Shown one piece after another: positions 50,201 through 58,235 of a stretch of 64,000 nucleotides of DNA. The translations under genes and the position numbers were made by a program. This stretch comes from Metaphire vulgaris (Eukaryota > Annelida > Clitellata > Crassiclitellata > Megascolecidae), in assembly GCA_018105865.1 (NCBI GenBank), contig CM030845.1, forward strand, positions 13,081,390 through 13,145,389. Reading direction: 5' to 3'. Each line of letters opens with the position of its first letter. Position 1 is the stretch's first letter. A model generated the notes under the pieces. The model made no database searches, was not told the origin of the DNA, and saw only the letters and a list, made by a program, of their open reading frames with translations.

Positions 50201-50331
50201 AGAAGCTTACCTTGGATTATATATCTCAACACCTGACTAAAGTAACAAAAACCAAGGCATTTGGTGACCTGTCAAAGGAGGTTATGTTTACCATCGTGCA
50301 AGAGGCAGCATCAAGATTAAACCTGGACTAA
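37381..50331 (+). CDS. FBXL4-like discoidin domain + BTB/POZ protein
   Basis: Eight exons, phases all consistent, 352 codons: 37381-37463, 37931-38033, 39084-39260, 44000-44108, 46078-46286, 47924-48038, 49855-49977, 50192-50331. Residues 12-152 (exons 1-4: IELWAKSVVEFSSQYDDR, LGAPNFYP-YGD, AVEVYETYNAGGIIRISAF, then IRVDVDCTV...WCELDAIKI) match the N-terminal discoidin-like domain of FBXL4. Residues 180-265 are BTB/POZ: LFSDVTFVIEDKEVVAHRVI, then LAARSGYFRSLL, then ALLHYIYSNE. A helical BACK-like tail follows, ending EAASRLNLD. BTB proteins commonly serve as Cullin-3 adaptors; here that role is inference. I do not know an established name. Readthrough of exon 4 would stop at 44138-44140 and give the discoidin part alone. 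Exon 2's donor (ATA|GTGGTT) could alternatively be three bases later. An AATAAA lies at 50928-50933. An acceptor-like GTGTCTAG at about 37336 suggests a 5'UTR exon upstream. Confidence 0.9.
38206..38495 (+). mobile_element. tRNA-derived SINE in intron 2
   Basis: The head GGGGTCTGTGGTGGAGCAGT then GGTTAGCAC looks like a tRNA A box, and GTTCGTGGTTCAAAGCCC like a B box. The body contains TCAGCTGTGAATGAGTACCG and ends in a T-rich tail. The 14-bp flanks ttattccagttcta (38192-38205) and ttatcccagttcta (38496-38509) differ at one base, a target duplication typical of LINE-mobilised SINEs. Confidence 0.85.
38516..38720. repeat. Dispersed repeat R, copy 1
   Basis: Aligns by eye with 47258-47480 and 62140-62360: CAGAGAYCAGTCA, then AGACTATGGAG, then GGAGGGACTCTAACAG, then TTCCAGATT. 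Probably the 3' region of a LINE read on the antisense strand, because other copies end in (AAT)n. The family name is unknown. Confidence 0.6.
39418..39598. repeat. GTCCTT minisatellite, array 1
   Basis: Units related to GTCCTTATCCTCGTCCTTGG are repeated with changes, bounded by TTCTTGTCTTGG and ATCCTTACAAGGACC. It lies in the intron between exons 3 and 4 of the BTB gene. A related array is at 40038-40215. Confidence 0.8.
40038..40215. repeat. GTCCTT minisatellite, array 2
   Basis: Units such as GGTCCTTGTCCTTATCCTCG with GGAGGGTCGG or GGGGGTTCAG linkers. By eye more regular than array 1, about 450 bp further along the same intron. Confidence 0.85.
40560..41045 (+). mobile_element. L2/CR1-like LINE 3' fragment
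   Basis: The frame at 40570-40857 has DHISDYMMFVLHWLPYPARV and ATPSYLSELLHPLR; a shifted frame continues with FGPILWNAL and LFLKRLKTYLFV. These are the HWLP, APSYLS-LL, LWN-L and LKTYLF landmarks of the L2/CR1 ORF2 C-terminus. 5'-truncated and frameshifted, inside an intron. Confidence 0.8.
41914..42265. mobile_element. SPIN/Buster-like hAT MITE, copy A
   Basis: Begins CAGTGGTTCTCAACC, followed by TTTATGGTGCCGCGACCCC, and ends GGTCGCGACCCACAGGTTGA then GAACCGCTG. The octamer gattagag is duplicated exactly at 41906-41913 and 42266-42273, with a central TA. The termini and the subterminal GCGACCCC blocks are those of the SPIN group of hAT (Buster) transposons. 352 bp, non-coding, in an intron. 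Confidence 0.95.
42274..42860 (-). mobile_element. LINE-derived repeat with (ATT)n tail
   Basis: 42611-42643 is an (ATT)n block next to AAATGTCAATTTGTAGAGCGC then TATGTGCC...AGAGCGCTTTACAG. The arrangement suggests the 3' end of a minus-strand element with a trinucleotide tail. The segment 42274-42600 (AGCTTAGATCTGAAGACACG) resembles repeat R weakly. Boundaries are approximate. Confidence 0.45.
42861..43970. other. Intronic sequence, nothing recognised
   Basis: Part of the intron before exon 4 of the BTB gene. Frames at 42882-43245 show no recognisable domain. Confidence 0.35.
44738..44850 (-). mobile_element. 5S rRNA-derived SINE, truncated copy
   Basis: The minus strand reads TGAAGTTAAGCAACAGTGAG, then CATGGCTCGTACTTGGATGG, then ATGACCATCCTGGGATC, and ends GGGACTACCTTTACTTT. 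The same 5S head and 3' tail as 14305-14600, but with most of the body deleted. Confidence 0.7.
44990..45090. repeat. Purine-only AAG/GGA tract
   Basis: About 100 bases almost entirely A and G (AGAAGGAGGAGGCGGAGAAG), a homopurine tract in the intron before exon 5 of the BTB gene. Its basic open frame is an artefact. Confidence 0.8.
45236..45310 (-). mobile_element. LINE 3' end with ATTGT-type tail
   Basis: AATACAATACGAGATCGCTT then TATTAAATCCACCTTGGCAA matches 57948-58010 (ACAATACAAAATCTCTTTAT then TAAATTAACCTTGAC). Read on the minus strand it is a conserved 3' end followed by a TTGTA-TTGTA tail. Confidence 0.55.
45328..45740 (-). mobile_element. RTE-like LINE 3' end with (GAT)n tail
   Basis: The minus-strand frame 45726-45373 reads RRLRLFEQVNRTDKNKMPYK and RSNGRHRKRWLDIIREDCTE, then TQYCSRWRSIL, the usual C-terminus of RTE-type endonuclease/reverse transcriptase (R-LRW-GHV-RM ... 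GR-RKRWLD-I-ED). About 16 GAT units (45328-45377 on the plus strand as CAT) directly follow as the 3' tail. 5'-truncated. Confidence 0.85.
46604..46860 (+). mobile_element. L2/CR1-like LINE 3' fragment
   Basis: The frame 46604-46828 reads ICNRAFSYAAPELWNSIPIS then LRCLHQ and VFLSKLKSFLFI, matching AFS-AAP-LWNSLP--LR and FK--LKTFLF of the L2/CR1 ORF2 C-terminus. It lies in the intron after BTB exon 5. Confidence 0.82.
47189..47830 (-). repeat. Dispersed repeat R, copy 2, with (AAT)n
   Basis: (AAT)n at 47189-47237 is followed by GCACTTCTATAGCACTATGC and then CCAGAGACCAGTCAGAGGGA, GGAAGAGATGAGTTTTAAGC, CAGAGGGAGAGAGTTCCAGA. It matches 38516-38720 and 62140-62660. The (AAT)n at its left end suggests a minus-strand retroelement with an (ATT)n tail. 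Confidence 0.6.
48050..48405. mobile_element. hAT-type MITE at a splice donor
   Basis: Begins TAGGTTTGTAACTTTTCCGG and ends GAGCTCACTTCCCTA. The octamer agtgtaac is duplicated exactly at 48042-48049 and 48406-48413. The ends are rich in TTTCCGGAAATTTCCGG blocks in both orientations and the centre in AATAATAGT repeats. The left duplication overlaps the donor of BTB exon 6 (48039-48045), which is intact. Confidence 0.85.
49430..49790. repeat. Repeat with GTCCTTAA/GGACA blocks
   Basis: Starts near TAGGGTTACCAGACGTCCTT, a terminus type seen in hAT elements, and contains TTGTCCTTAATAAGGACACA plus three spaced copies of AAAAAGGTCATCACTAGTTC-like or CGACAAGCAAAAACATAG-like sequence. The right terminus was not found. 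Confidence 0.45.
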
Positions 50332-51489
50332 AGGATAGACAATATTTTCTGCTGTTGTCCTTTTGTCCCTATTGTTGCAAAACAGCTTTATAACATGAAG
50401 TTCCAAATTGCTTATATGCACAGAAGCCAAAATAAGATCATGCATATTTAAGTCATATTCATTTCTTATCCAAACTTTGACAGTTCATCTTTATGTGTTA
50501 TCCAACACTGCATTAGATCAGCATTTTCAGTATTTGTTTTTTCCATCATTGGAGAGTTGTCTCGGCATTGGGAATCAGCAGTGTCACTATAATTGATACT
50601 TGCATGCATTCTATCACTTATTGCATTGACTCATCATGTTGTCCTGTAGGGCATGCCTCCAAATTAGAGTGTCCGATATTTCTACTTTACTATAATAACT
50701 AGCGAACTGTATTCCTGTTTATATCCTTCTGCATGCACAGTAAGTATCCCAAGATAAAAAAGGGCTTACCTGAATAGCTTTGTGCAGAGCACAAAGCTGA
50801 ACAGTAAAAGTTGAAATTTAGCTTCTTAGATTCATTACATTCATACTCCAGTTAAATAAGAAAATCAAAAGCTGTTTGAAAAAGTTGATTCAGATGTCTT
50901 TCAGGTAAATGCTAAGCTCGTCTGTGCAATAAAATATGAAAATTTTTCGTGTTGGAATGCTAATTAACTTGGTCTTCAGTAGATCTCAATTTGCTTCAAT
51001 GTCATGAGCTTATCTTGCATTAAATCAGCACATTTCTCATGATTCTCATGAGTAGCGCTGCCTTGAAAGCTGCAACTTGCACATTTTAAGACACTGAAAT
51101 TTTTTCCAATATTCATATTTCCATCGTCAATTTTTTTCCTGGAAAGTTATCTGGAGACTGGATGCTTAATTTGCAGCTTTATTGTTGTTTTTGATGCTTT
51201 TGCCATATATATATATTAGTGCTTTTTCAGTGGTAATGTTAATTTCCATTTGATATCTGACAGCGAATGCTTTTGAACAGTGAATACAAGTGCTATTAAA
51301 CATAATATTTGCATTTTATAAATTTATCATCAAAATAGCATAACTTTCAATGATTCAGGAAATTCTTTAAAAGATTTGATGAACTTGACTTTGTGACAAC
51401 CTGCCCTTTTGGCTACTGAAAGTGAAATAGTGAAGTCATAAATGTTCCGTTACAGTTGGTGTTGAGAATTTGAATAGGCATATTCTATA
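50332..51489. other. 3'UTR/3' flank of the BTB gene
   Basis: AT-rich; the AATAAA at 50928-50933 is a plausible polyadenylation signal about 600 bases after the stop codon. No other gene or transposon is recognised. Confidence 0.45.
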
Positions 51490-51561
51490 ATAATAATAGT
51501 AATAATAATAGTAATAATAATAGTAATAATAATAGTAATAATAATAGTAATAATAATAGTC

Positions 51562-51606
<45 letters not shown>

Positions 51607-51616
51607 ATAATAATAA
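51490..51616. repeat. (AAT AAT AGT)n / (AGT)n microsatellite
   Basis: About ten imperfect AATAATAATAGT units followed by (AGT)n and a short AAT run. Confidence 0.9.
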
Positions 51617-51822
51617 TAGGGCTTAGAGAGGTTTGATAGGATCTGCCCTGTGTGAGAACCACTCTGTTCCACCCAGCCATTCATTCGTATACCAGTAATA
51701 GTAGTAGTCCAACAGTTCCCAAGGTTTAACGTGGTGGGCCATATCTACTATTTTTGGTAACTAAGCGGGCCACAACGTTATAAAATTCTTATATTTAGAT
51801 AATTTTAGACTATGCTATAGAT

Positions 51823-51873
51823 CAGGGGTGGCCAGCCATATAGAACATAGAACATAGAAGGTGGCCACCCTTG
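51823..51873. mobile_element. 51-bp hAT-ended micro-element
   Basis: CAGGGGTGGCCA at the left and TGGCCACCCTTG at the right, with only 27 bases between, including a repeated TAGAACA. The octamer ctatagat flanks it exactly (51815-51822, 51874-51881). It immediately precedes the SPIN-like copy, which used the same octamer. Confidence 0.8.
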
Positions 51874-51881
51874 CTATAGAT

Positions 51882-53678
51882 CAGCGGTTCTCAACCTTTA
51901 GAGCGCCGCGACCCCTTCAATTCAATTCCCCATGATGTGGCGACCCCGCCCCCCCCCCAACCGTAAGATCACTTTCGTTCATAATGTAAACTGCTAAAAT
52001 AATAATAATCATCTTTATTCGTGACAAGCACAGCATAAAAAGTAGTACACAACCAGTAGTACACAACCAAGGAAAACACAAATCAACTGAACAAAACTAA
52101 ATAATAATTAAAAAACACACACACACAAACCTAATAATAAACAAATAAACTAAGAACAAACTTTACACAGTACAGCCTCTGCCCTCAGACAAATTCTAGT
52201 AATGCACTGAGCAAAGTACAGTGGCTTCTTCTCATATCTATTAACAAAGGATGCTTGTCGCTTTTCTACAATAACATGCATACTATCCAAACCCGTCAGG
52301 ACTCTGATATACTCGACATTATCTGCCTCACATGTTTTAAAAATTTTGCACACAACTACTCGAATCAGTCTGTCAAGAGCATTAAGAATACTTTTGTTTG
52401 GAAATGTGGCTTCCATACCATACAATACAATAGGTAGACAATAGCTCTTTACCAGGTTAACGATATTAATTCTGAAGCGGCAGCTCTGCTGCGACTATAC
52501 AAGCAATTAAACGTGCGGAAAAATTTTAATTTAGCTTCGAAATAGATAACCCGAAGTGCCTGCCCTTTTCAGTGTCACCCGAGATACCTAATTTCCTCCA
52601 CAAATGGCTAGGCAACACCATCCAGGACCAATACAGCACATGCGATATTGCAACGTGTCCCAACCCTCATCACCATAGATTTCTTCACATTAAATTTCAA
52701 ATCCAAATCCACAAAGTCATTGGTGCAAATATCCAGCATGTGCTGCATGCCGGATATAGAGTGTGACACCAATAAGATATCATCAGCATACAATAAACAT
52801 CCAACAAACAAATCATTGATATAGCAGCCATATCCAGAATTTTGCAACTTTAAAATTACATCATCAATATAAACAGCAAATAGCAAAGGCGAAAGAACCC
52901 CTCCTTGTCGTACCCCAGCCACTACAGTAAAAGATTCTGATAAGGCATTACCCCATCTAACCATAACATTACATTTGGAATACCAGTTGAGTAAAACTTC
53001 AATGAAATACCAAGGGTTTTCCTTTGTATCAGCTTCAAAAACAGCCCATAGTGACTAATTTTGTCAAAAGCTTTCCAAATGTCAAGAGCAGAAATGACAG
53101 CTGTGCATGAATTTCTATTGAGATAACTTATTACCCCCCTCAATGTGTATAAGGCATCTGAGCATCCTACCCCAGTTTTGAACCCAAACTGCAGGTCAGA
53201 GCTCCCCAAAAAACCCCCAAATTTCCCCAGTAATACATGCTCAAAAATCTTAGACACTACTGGACTCAAGGTTATGCCCTATAATTGTCACACCTTGTAG
53301 GGTCTGCTGTGCAATTTTTTAGCAGAGGGATCATGATACCATTACCAAAACCTTCTGGCACATATCCTGCTTTCAACATTAGATTAAACAAATGAGTTAT
53401 ACAAGATAATACAATTGGGTGTGCATACAGTAAATGTTCTATAGCTACGACAATTAAAATGTTCAAAATCATTATTATTCGATTGTCTCCAATGTCTATC
53501 CTTGAATGAAATTATGGGTTTTAAAAAAGTAGAAACTACCAATGGGAAAATTTTGTACAATTACAATTTGTGCGCATAAAAAAGAGACAACCCTATATTT
53601 CTGAAGGTTTCAGGCGACCCCAGGCAAATCGTCATTCGACCCCCGCCGGGGTCGTGACCCACAGGTTGAGAACCGCTG
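51882..53678. mobile_element. SPIN/Buster-like hAT MITE, copy B (interrupted)
   Basis: Left half from CAGCGGTTCTCAACC through GATGTGGCGACCCC and ACTTTCGTTCATAATG; right half from GCTACGACAATTAAAATG through ATCGTCATTCGACCCC to GTTGAGAACCGCTG. Together the halves match copy A. A LINE fragment of about 1.4 kb separates them. The octamer ctatagat (central TA) is exact at 51874-51881 and 53679-53686. Confidence 0.93.
52005..53441 (-). mobile_element. 5'-truncated non-LTR retrotransposon
   Basis: Minus-strand RT in three frames: EHLLYAHPIVLSCITHLFNL (about 53435), ISALDIWKAFDKISHYGLF, then VRQGGVLSPLLF and the catalytic LLYADDILL (YADD at 52779-52790), then LKFNVKKSMVMRVG, and further on LDRLIRVVVCKIFKTCEADN. 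The 3' end lies at the left near 52005, with ATTATTATT after an AATAAAG. Frameshifts near 53270 and 52985 make it inactive. Clade not assigned. It is inserted inside the SPIN-like copy B. Confidence 0.88.
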
Positions 53679-54330
53679 CTATAGATGATTCTGATGCAGG
53701 CTCTTATAATGAAAAATCGTTTTGATACACAGAGAATATAAGTGTTTATAACATTGTAAAAGATGTTTTAGCCTATATTATTTTAAACTTTTTCAAACCA
53801 ATAATTATTTGAAAACTATAAAAGCAGTCATTTTTCGGTTCAAATATAAATGTTCATTTAACAATAATTTCAAATCAGTCTCGGAAATCGCTGTTACAGG
53901 TAATCTCATTCGTTTACAATTGTAACGGTTCTTCACAATAAGTTATACTAAACTTCAAATGCCTGTCTACCTATGTTTTGGCACAAAATCATTAACACAA
54001 CAGGGTTATTTGCTTAGTCATGAAGCCTTTTTTAAAACTCCAAGCCAACCGGCTATTAAGCATTTAATTGTGTCCGAATGTGTAGTCATGTGGTGTTGAT
54101 CCAGAATTCCAGATTATAGCTCTTTGTCACAGAACCAATCGAAATCCGCAGATTAAACGAACCAGTTTACGACTACGACTAGGCACAAAAATAAGTTTCT
54201 GAACGTCAATACATTTTGAAATTAATAAAAAAAACTACATTGTAGCAAATTCTGAGAAGACCTTTCCCTCCACGGGCCACTTTATGATTGCCGGCGGGCC
54301 GCAATTGGCCCGCGGGCCGCGGTTTGGGAA

Positions 54331-54522
54331 TAGGGATATTTTTACACCCCCATAACACCTCCCCAACACCCCCCAATTTGAGGTCGACACTCCACAAAAT
54401 TTGGTAATGTGACAATGATATGCATACAAATGCATACTATTACTAATTAGCTCCGGACACCCCCGAATTTGAGGTCGACAAATTTCCAAATTCCCAAATT
54501 CACAATCCTAGAAATATCCCTG
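54331..54522. mobile_element. 192-bp hAT-ended MITE
   Basis: Begins TAGGGATATTTTTACACCCC and ends CTAGAAATATCCCTG. The octamer tttgggaa is duplicated exactly at 54323-54330 and 54523-54530. The target lies within the right terminus of the outer hAT element. Confidence 0.9.
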
Positions 54523-54588
54523 TTTGGGAACCACTGTAGTAGGCCTATGGTGCGTTGTTCTTACTCTTCACGTCGGCTTAGACTAGAT

Positions 54589-54927
54589 CAGCGGTTCTCA
54601 ACCTGTGGGTCGCGACCCCCACGGGGGTCGAATGACGATTTGCCAGGGGTCGCCCGAGACCATTAGAAATATGGGGTTGTCACTTTTCTTGTTATTGTAC
54701 AAAATTTCCTCAGTGGTAGTTACGACGTACTAGTTGTTTTACTATAATTGTCATTCGAGGATAGACTTAAATTAAATAATAACGATTTCGAACATTTTGA
54801 TTGTCGTAGCATTATTATTTGTAGCAGTTTACAATGTGAACGAAAACAATTTTACCGTTGGGGGGTCTCCACATCATGGGAAATTGAATTAAAAGGGTCG
54901 CGGCACTATAAAGGTTGAGAACCGCTG
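54589..54927. mobile_element. SPIN/Buster-like hAT MITE, copy C
   Basis: Inverted relative to copy A: begins CAGCGGTTCTCAACC then TGTGGGTCGCGACCCC and ends GGTCGCGGCACTATAAAGGT then TGAGAACCGCTG. The octamer gactagat (central TA) is duplicated exactly at 54581-54588 and 54928-54935. 339 bp, uninterrupted. Confidence 0.95.
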
Positions 54928-54935
54928 GACTAGAT

Positions 54936-55398
54936 GCTCGTGCCGGTGATTGCGGCTGGGGATGATAGCGGCGATTAGCGTCTTGGACACAACAGGACCG
55001 CCTTATTAGCGGCCGTCAACGGCAGGCGGCGCTCGTGTTGACCAATGCGCCGTTTACTTAAACGCAGCAGCGGCAGCAGTCATCGAAACCCGACGCCGAG
55101 TCGTCGAAGCGTCAAAGGAACCGTGAACCCAGTCTATGCGTGAACCAGCATCCGACGAACATCGCAGCAGCAACAGCAGCAGCAGCAGCAGCATCAGCAG
55201 CAGCAGCAGGAGCGGCGGCAGCAGCAGGAGCATCAGCAGCAGCATCAGCTGAGTCTCTACTCTGAGCAAATCGAACATTCGCCGCCGACGCCGACGACAT
55301 TCAAATCCGCAAATATTGTAAGAGATTCTCTTGATGTAGGATTTGGCGGAGTCTACCCGGTGTATGTTGTAGCGGTAGGAAGCAGAAACGAATTGAAG
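54936..55398 (+). promoter_or_regulatory. CpG- and CAG-rich leader of the ankyrin gene
   Basis: A CpG-dense block (GGCGGCGCTCGTG, CGCCGCCGACGCCGACG) with an imperfect CAG/AGC repeat at about 55164-55246, directly upstream of the ATG at 55399. This composition, in CpG-poor surroundings, suggests a promoter plus 5'UTR. No TATA box or start site can be assigned. Polyalanine/polyleucine frames on the minus strand are artefacts of the CAG repeat. Confidence 0.6.
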
Positions 55399-55495
55399 AT
55401 GGGAAAAGAAGCTGATTTGCTTCAGGCCGCCGTTAAAGCCGGCGATGTCGTAACTGTGCAAAAGATTCTCTGTAAAGCTACTTCGAATTCAAAGA
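55399..55495 (+). CDS. First coding exon, Caskin/ANKS1-type protein (partial)
   Basis: Encodes 32 residues plus one base: MGKEADLLQAAVKAGDVVTV then QKILCKATSNSK, followed by the donor A|GTAAGT. Caskin and ANKS1 (Odin) proteins both begin MGK-x-ELL-A---GDV--VQKLL, the first helices of their ankyrin array. The Ala-Val-Lys-Ala-Gly-Asp-Val order and Val-Gln-Lys-Ile-Leu look slightly closer to Caskin, a scaffold at neuronal junctions with ankyrin, SH3 and SAM domains. No second ankyrin exon was seen up to 64000, so the gene must continue beyond the window or through exons I could not recognise. The ATG was chosen because the similarity starts there, though an in-frame ATG lies 39 bases upstream. 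Confidence 0.65.
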
Positions 55496-57945
55496 GTAAG
55501 TTTATTTCTGATCTTCTTTGCATTTGCCGGAAATCCCCACTGATGTCAAGAAGTACTACAGTGAAATATACTATTCAGGCAGCTTCTTTAGTGCCTAATT
55601 CAGTCTTCATTTAGAAAACAATGACTGGAAATGTATTGCTGATGAAATGTTACAAATGCTACATTTTTATTATGAAGAATAATAGCACTAGAGCTTCAGT
55701 CAGACGTCATTGGATGCATTCTTTCATGCATGATGTCTCTTTATGAAACGTGTTTCTCCGATTGTTTGTTAGCTACTACAGTTATAGCCTATAGTATAGG
55801 TTATCCTGTTGATCAGATCAAAGAAAGGTTTTATTGCTGAGATGACTGACAATAACCTCTCTACGTGTAATTTTGCTTCTGATATAATTTCCACTGGAGT
55901 CATTACCATCATCTTCTTCATTCTAATTTTCATGACATCTTTGCTTTGAACTTAACTGCCTGTCCTTAGAAACGGTTTCATTTGACAGTATTCAGGCAGT
56001 TAGACACTTGAAGGATTCATGTCTGGTCAATGCATTACATTATAAATGTTTTATTGTCTCTGTCCTTTTATTCCTAATACTGGAAATAATGCTTTAGAAT
56101 TCAGTTCCATAATAATTGAACTTGTCTTAAGAAATCAACTCTGGAATTTGTCTACAAGTGGACCGTCCATAAAGTACGTCACATTATTTTTTGACGGGTT
56201 TTACCCTCTCCCCTTGTCACAACCTGTCACAAATCTCAGACCCCCTTAAAATATGCCACAAATCTCAACCCCCACTAAAGTGTCATCAATAAATTATGTC
56301 ATGCAGGTTTTCTATTTAATGAATTCAAGTTGCTATTTCAATTTTCAGCAGCAAAACAGAGAAATATTCGACTTCTGTTAATCATGACAAATGTAATTGA
56401 GATTTAAAATGCCCTGTACCTAACATAGTATAATTACTATGCACCATTAGAATGCATCCATCAGAAGAGAAAGTAAAATAGCACCGTATATTTCAGGTTT
56501 CATATGTACGGAAAGTATGATGTCATAGAGATCCTTACCCCTCCCCTGTTGTCAATATTTTTTTGTTCATTGACTTAAACTTTAATATTACCATTTAACA
56601 GTCGAAAACATGATGTTATAATTTAGAAGCAAATACGCAGTAGTATATTACGATAAGTGTTTTTGTTTACTTATGTTAACGGCTTACTGTGGGGACAATG
56701 AGGGGACGGAAAAGACTGGTGTGGGGATGGGGAGGGGATGGGGACAAATGCTGTGGGGGGATGGAGGTGGGGTGGTGGGGAGAAATATTTGGCTGCAGAG
56801 TGGAGATGGGGATATAAGATGTCCTCTGTCACTCTACTCTACAATCAGTTTGTGATGAATGTTATAACTGAAGCAATATGTCAGCAGAGCATGGATGTTA
56901 CAGGTAATGTTCGAAGCAACTGTGAAAGAAAGCTCACCTTAATGCATCCAATCTCCCCTCAGTGCAAACAAGGATGACAACAGATGTCATTAGCACAGGC
57001 AAATTAGATATTTACTTTTTACACCAGGAAATGTATTTTGGTTAAAAACTAGATCAATTTTCTCATTACAGTCTATCCCTCCACCACCCTCTCCTTCCAC
57101 AACTCATTCCTGATCTCTCACCGCACACAACCGACACCACAGAATTTCCGTCTGTTTCACTCACCGGATTACGGGAACATCCTAAGGACTGAGTGCTAGT
57201 AGACCACAAAGTAAATTACAGCCAGGTGAAAACAATTTGGTTACCACGGGTCGTCTCGCACAACTGTCTGCTCGTCTTTACGTCTTTACGCACCTTAAGC
57301 CAGATGCTGGTCATAGGGAAATGTGGTTTTAGATCACTTGCATCCTGGTGGCTCATTTTGGTAGATTGCCGGCTCCAGCTTAGATGGACAGAGAATCTGG
57401 GTTTGATGCTAGGAGATGGAGTGTGTGCATATCAGACTCTCACACATCAACTAGAGCAGAGTTGACATTTATGTGGTCTTCCTGGTGCTTTAGGCTGAGG
57501 CTGTTAGGACTTCATTGCAGTTTCTTGAAACCTATTGAACGAACAAACATAAATTTGCTATGAAAGATATTTGTTGTAACATTGCAACATCTCATTCCCA
57601 TACGTCTTATGGGTGTGTCTAGGATTTATTTCTGAAGTGGAAGAGTTTGCATTAATTCTGCCAGATATTTTTGTTTGTCCCCAGAGACTCAGTTTTTTTG
57701 GAAATTTTAACTCCTAAGTGCTGAGATGTCAAAAGTTCACTCCTGACAGAGCTGTGATGCACTTTCTACCATTCAAGAACAGTCTCTGTCATTATCATCA
57801 GTGCGTTGCCTAGAATTGCAATATCTGTGGTCTTTGTCCATTGGTCATATTCTTGGTTATGCTTAGATATGCAATACAATACAATGCCATGCAATGCAAT
57901 GCAATGCCATGTCATGCCATACCATTCCATGCCATACCATATCAT
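55496..57945. other. Presumed ankyrin-gene intron, mostly unrecognised
   Basis: GGACCGTCCATAAAGTACGT at 56160-56179, followed by CACAACCTGTCACAAATCTC, is one end of a Harbinger-like element whose partner end was not found. A GGGGATGGGG-rich stretch lies at 56690-56815. CAATGCCATGCAATG-type short repeats run from about 57865 to 57945. No exon is recognised. Confidence 0.4.
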
Positions 57946-57947
57946 AC

Positions 57948-58235
57948 CCTACAATACAATACAATACAAAATCTCTTTATTAAATTAACCTTGACAAAAA
58001 GCTAAGTCAAAACATAAAACATAGTGCATTATAATACATAATACATACCTTGCGTATCAAGTACAAATCAAAAGGTAACAGAAATTAAAATTATTTTTTA
58101 CATTTATGTCCTGACTATAAAATTGTATAATAAAGTTTTTTATCAGTCAAATAATTAATCCAGTGAGGAATTTCAAGGTTGTATCCTCGAGGTCAAAGAG
58201 TCTAGTTCTGTTGAGAGGTTGCTTTAGGTGAAAGG
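57948..58235 (-). mobile_element. LINE 3' end with TTGTA tail, second copy
   Basis: ACAATACAATACAAAATCTC then TTTATTAAATTAACCTTGAC matches 45236-45310. Read on the minus strand it is a 3' terminus with a TTGTATTGTA tail; CAACAGAACTAGACTCTTTG and CTCGAGGATACAACCTTGAA lie further 5'. The coding part is not recognisable. Confidence 0.5.

Larger units (their letters stand above)
51710..54536. mobile_element. Outer hAT element containing nested insertions
   Basis: Left end CAACAGTTCCCAAGG, then GGTGGGCC; right end CGGGCCGCGGTTTGGGAA (54313-54330) and then ACCACTG (54530-54536) on the far side of a nested element. The reverse complement of the right terminus is CAGTGGTTCCCAAACCGCGG. Flanking octamers tagtagtc (51702-51709) and tagtaggc (54537-54544) differ at one base. 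It encloses the elements at 51823-51873, 51882-53678 and 54331-54522. Confidence 0.75.

Noticed and set aside
54206..54489. Minus-strand frames with Gly/Pro-rich peptides
   Set aside because: They translate the ends of two nested hAT elements.
55054..55461. Minus-strand polyalanine/polyleucine frames
   Set aside because: Produced by the CAG repeat and CpG-rich leader; the plus-strand exon at 55399-55495 explains conservation better.
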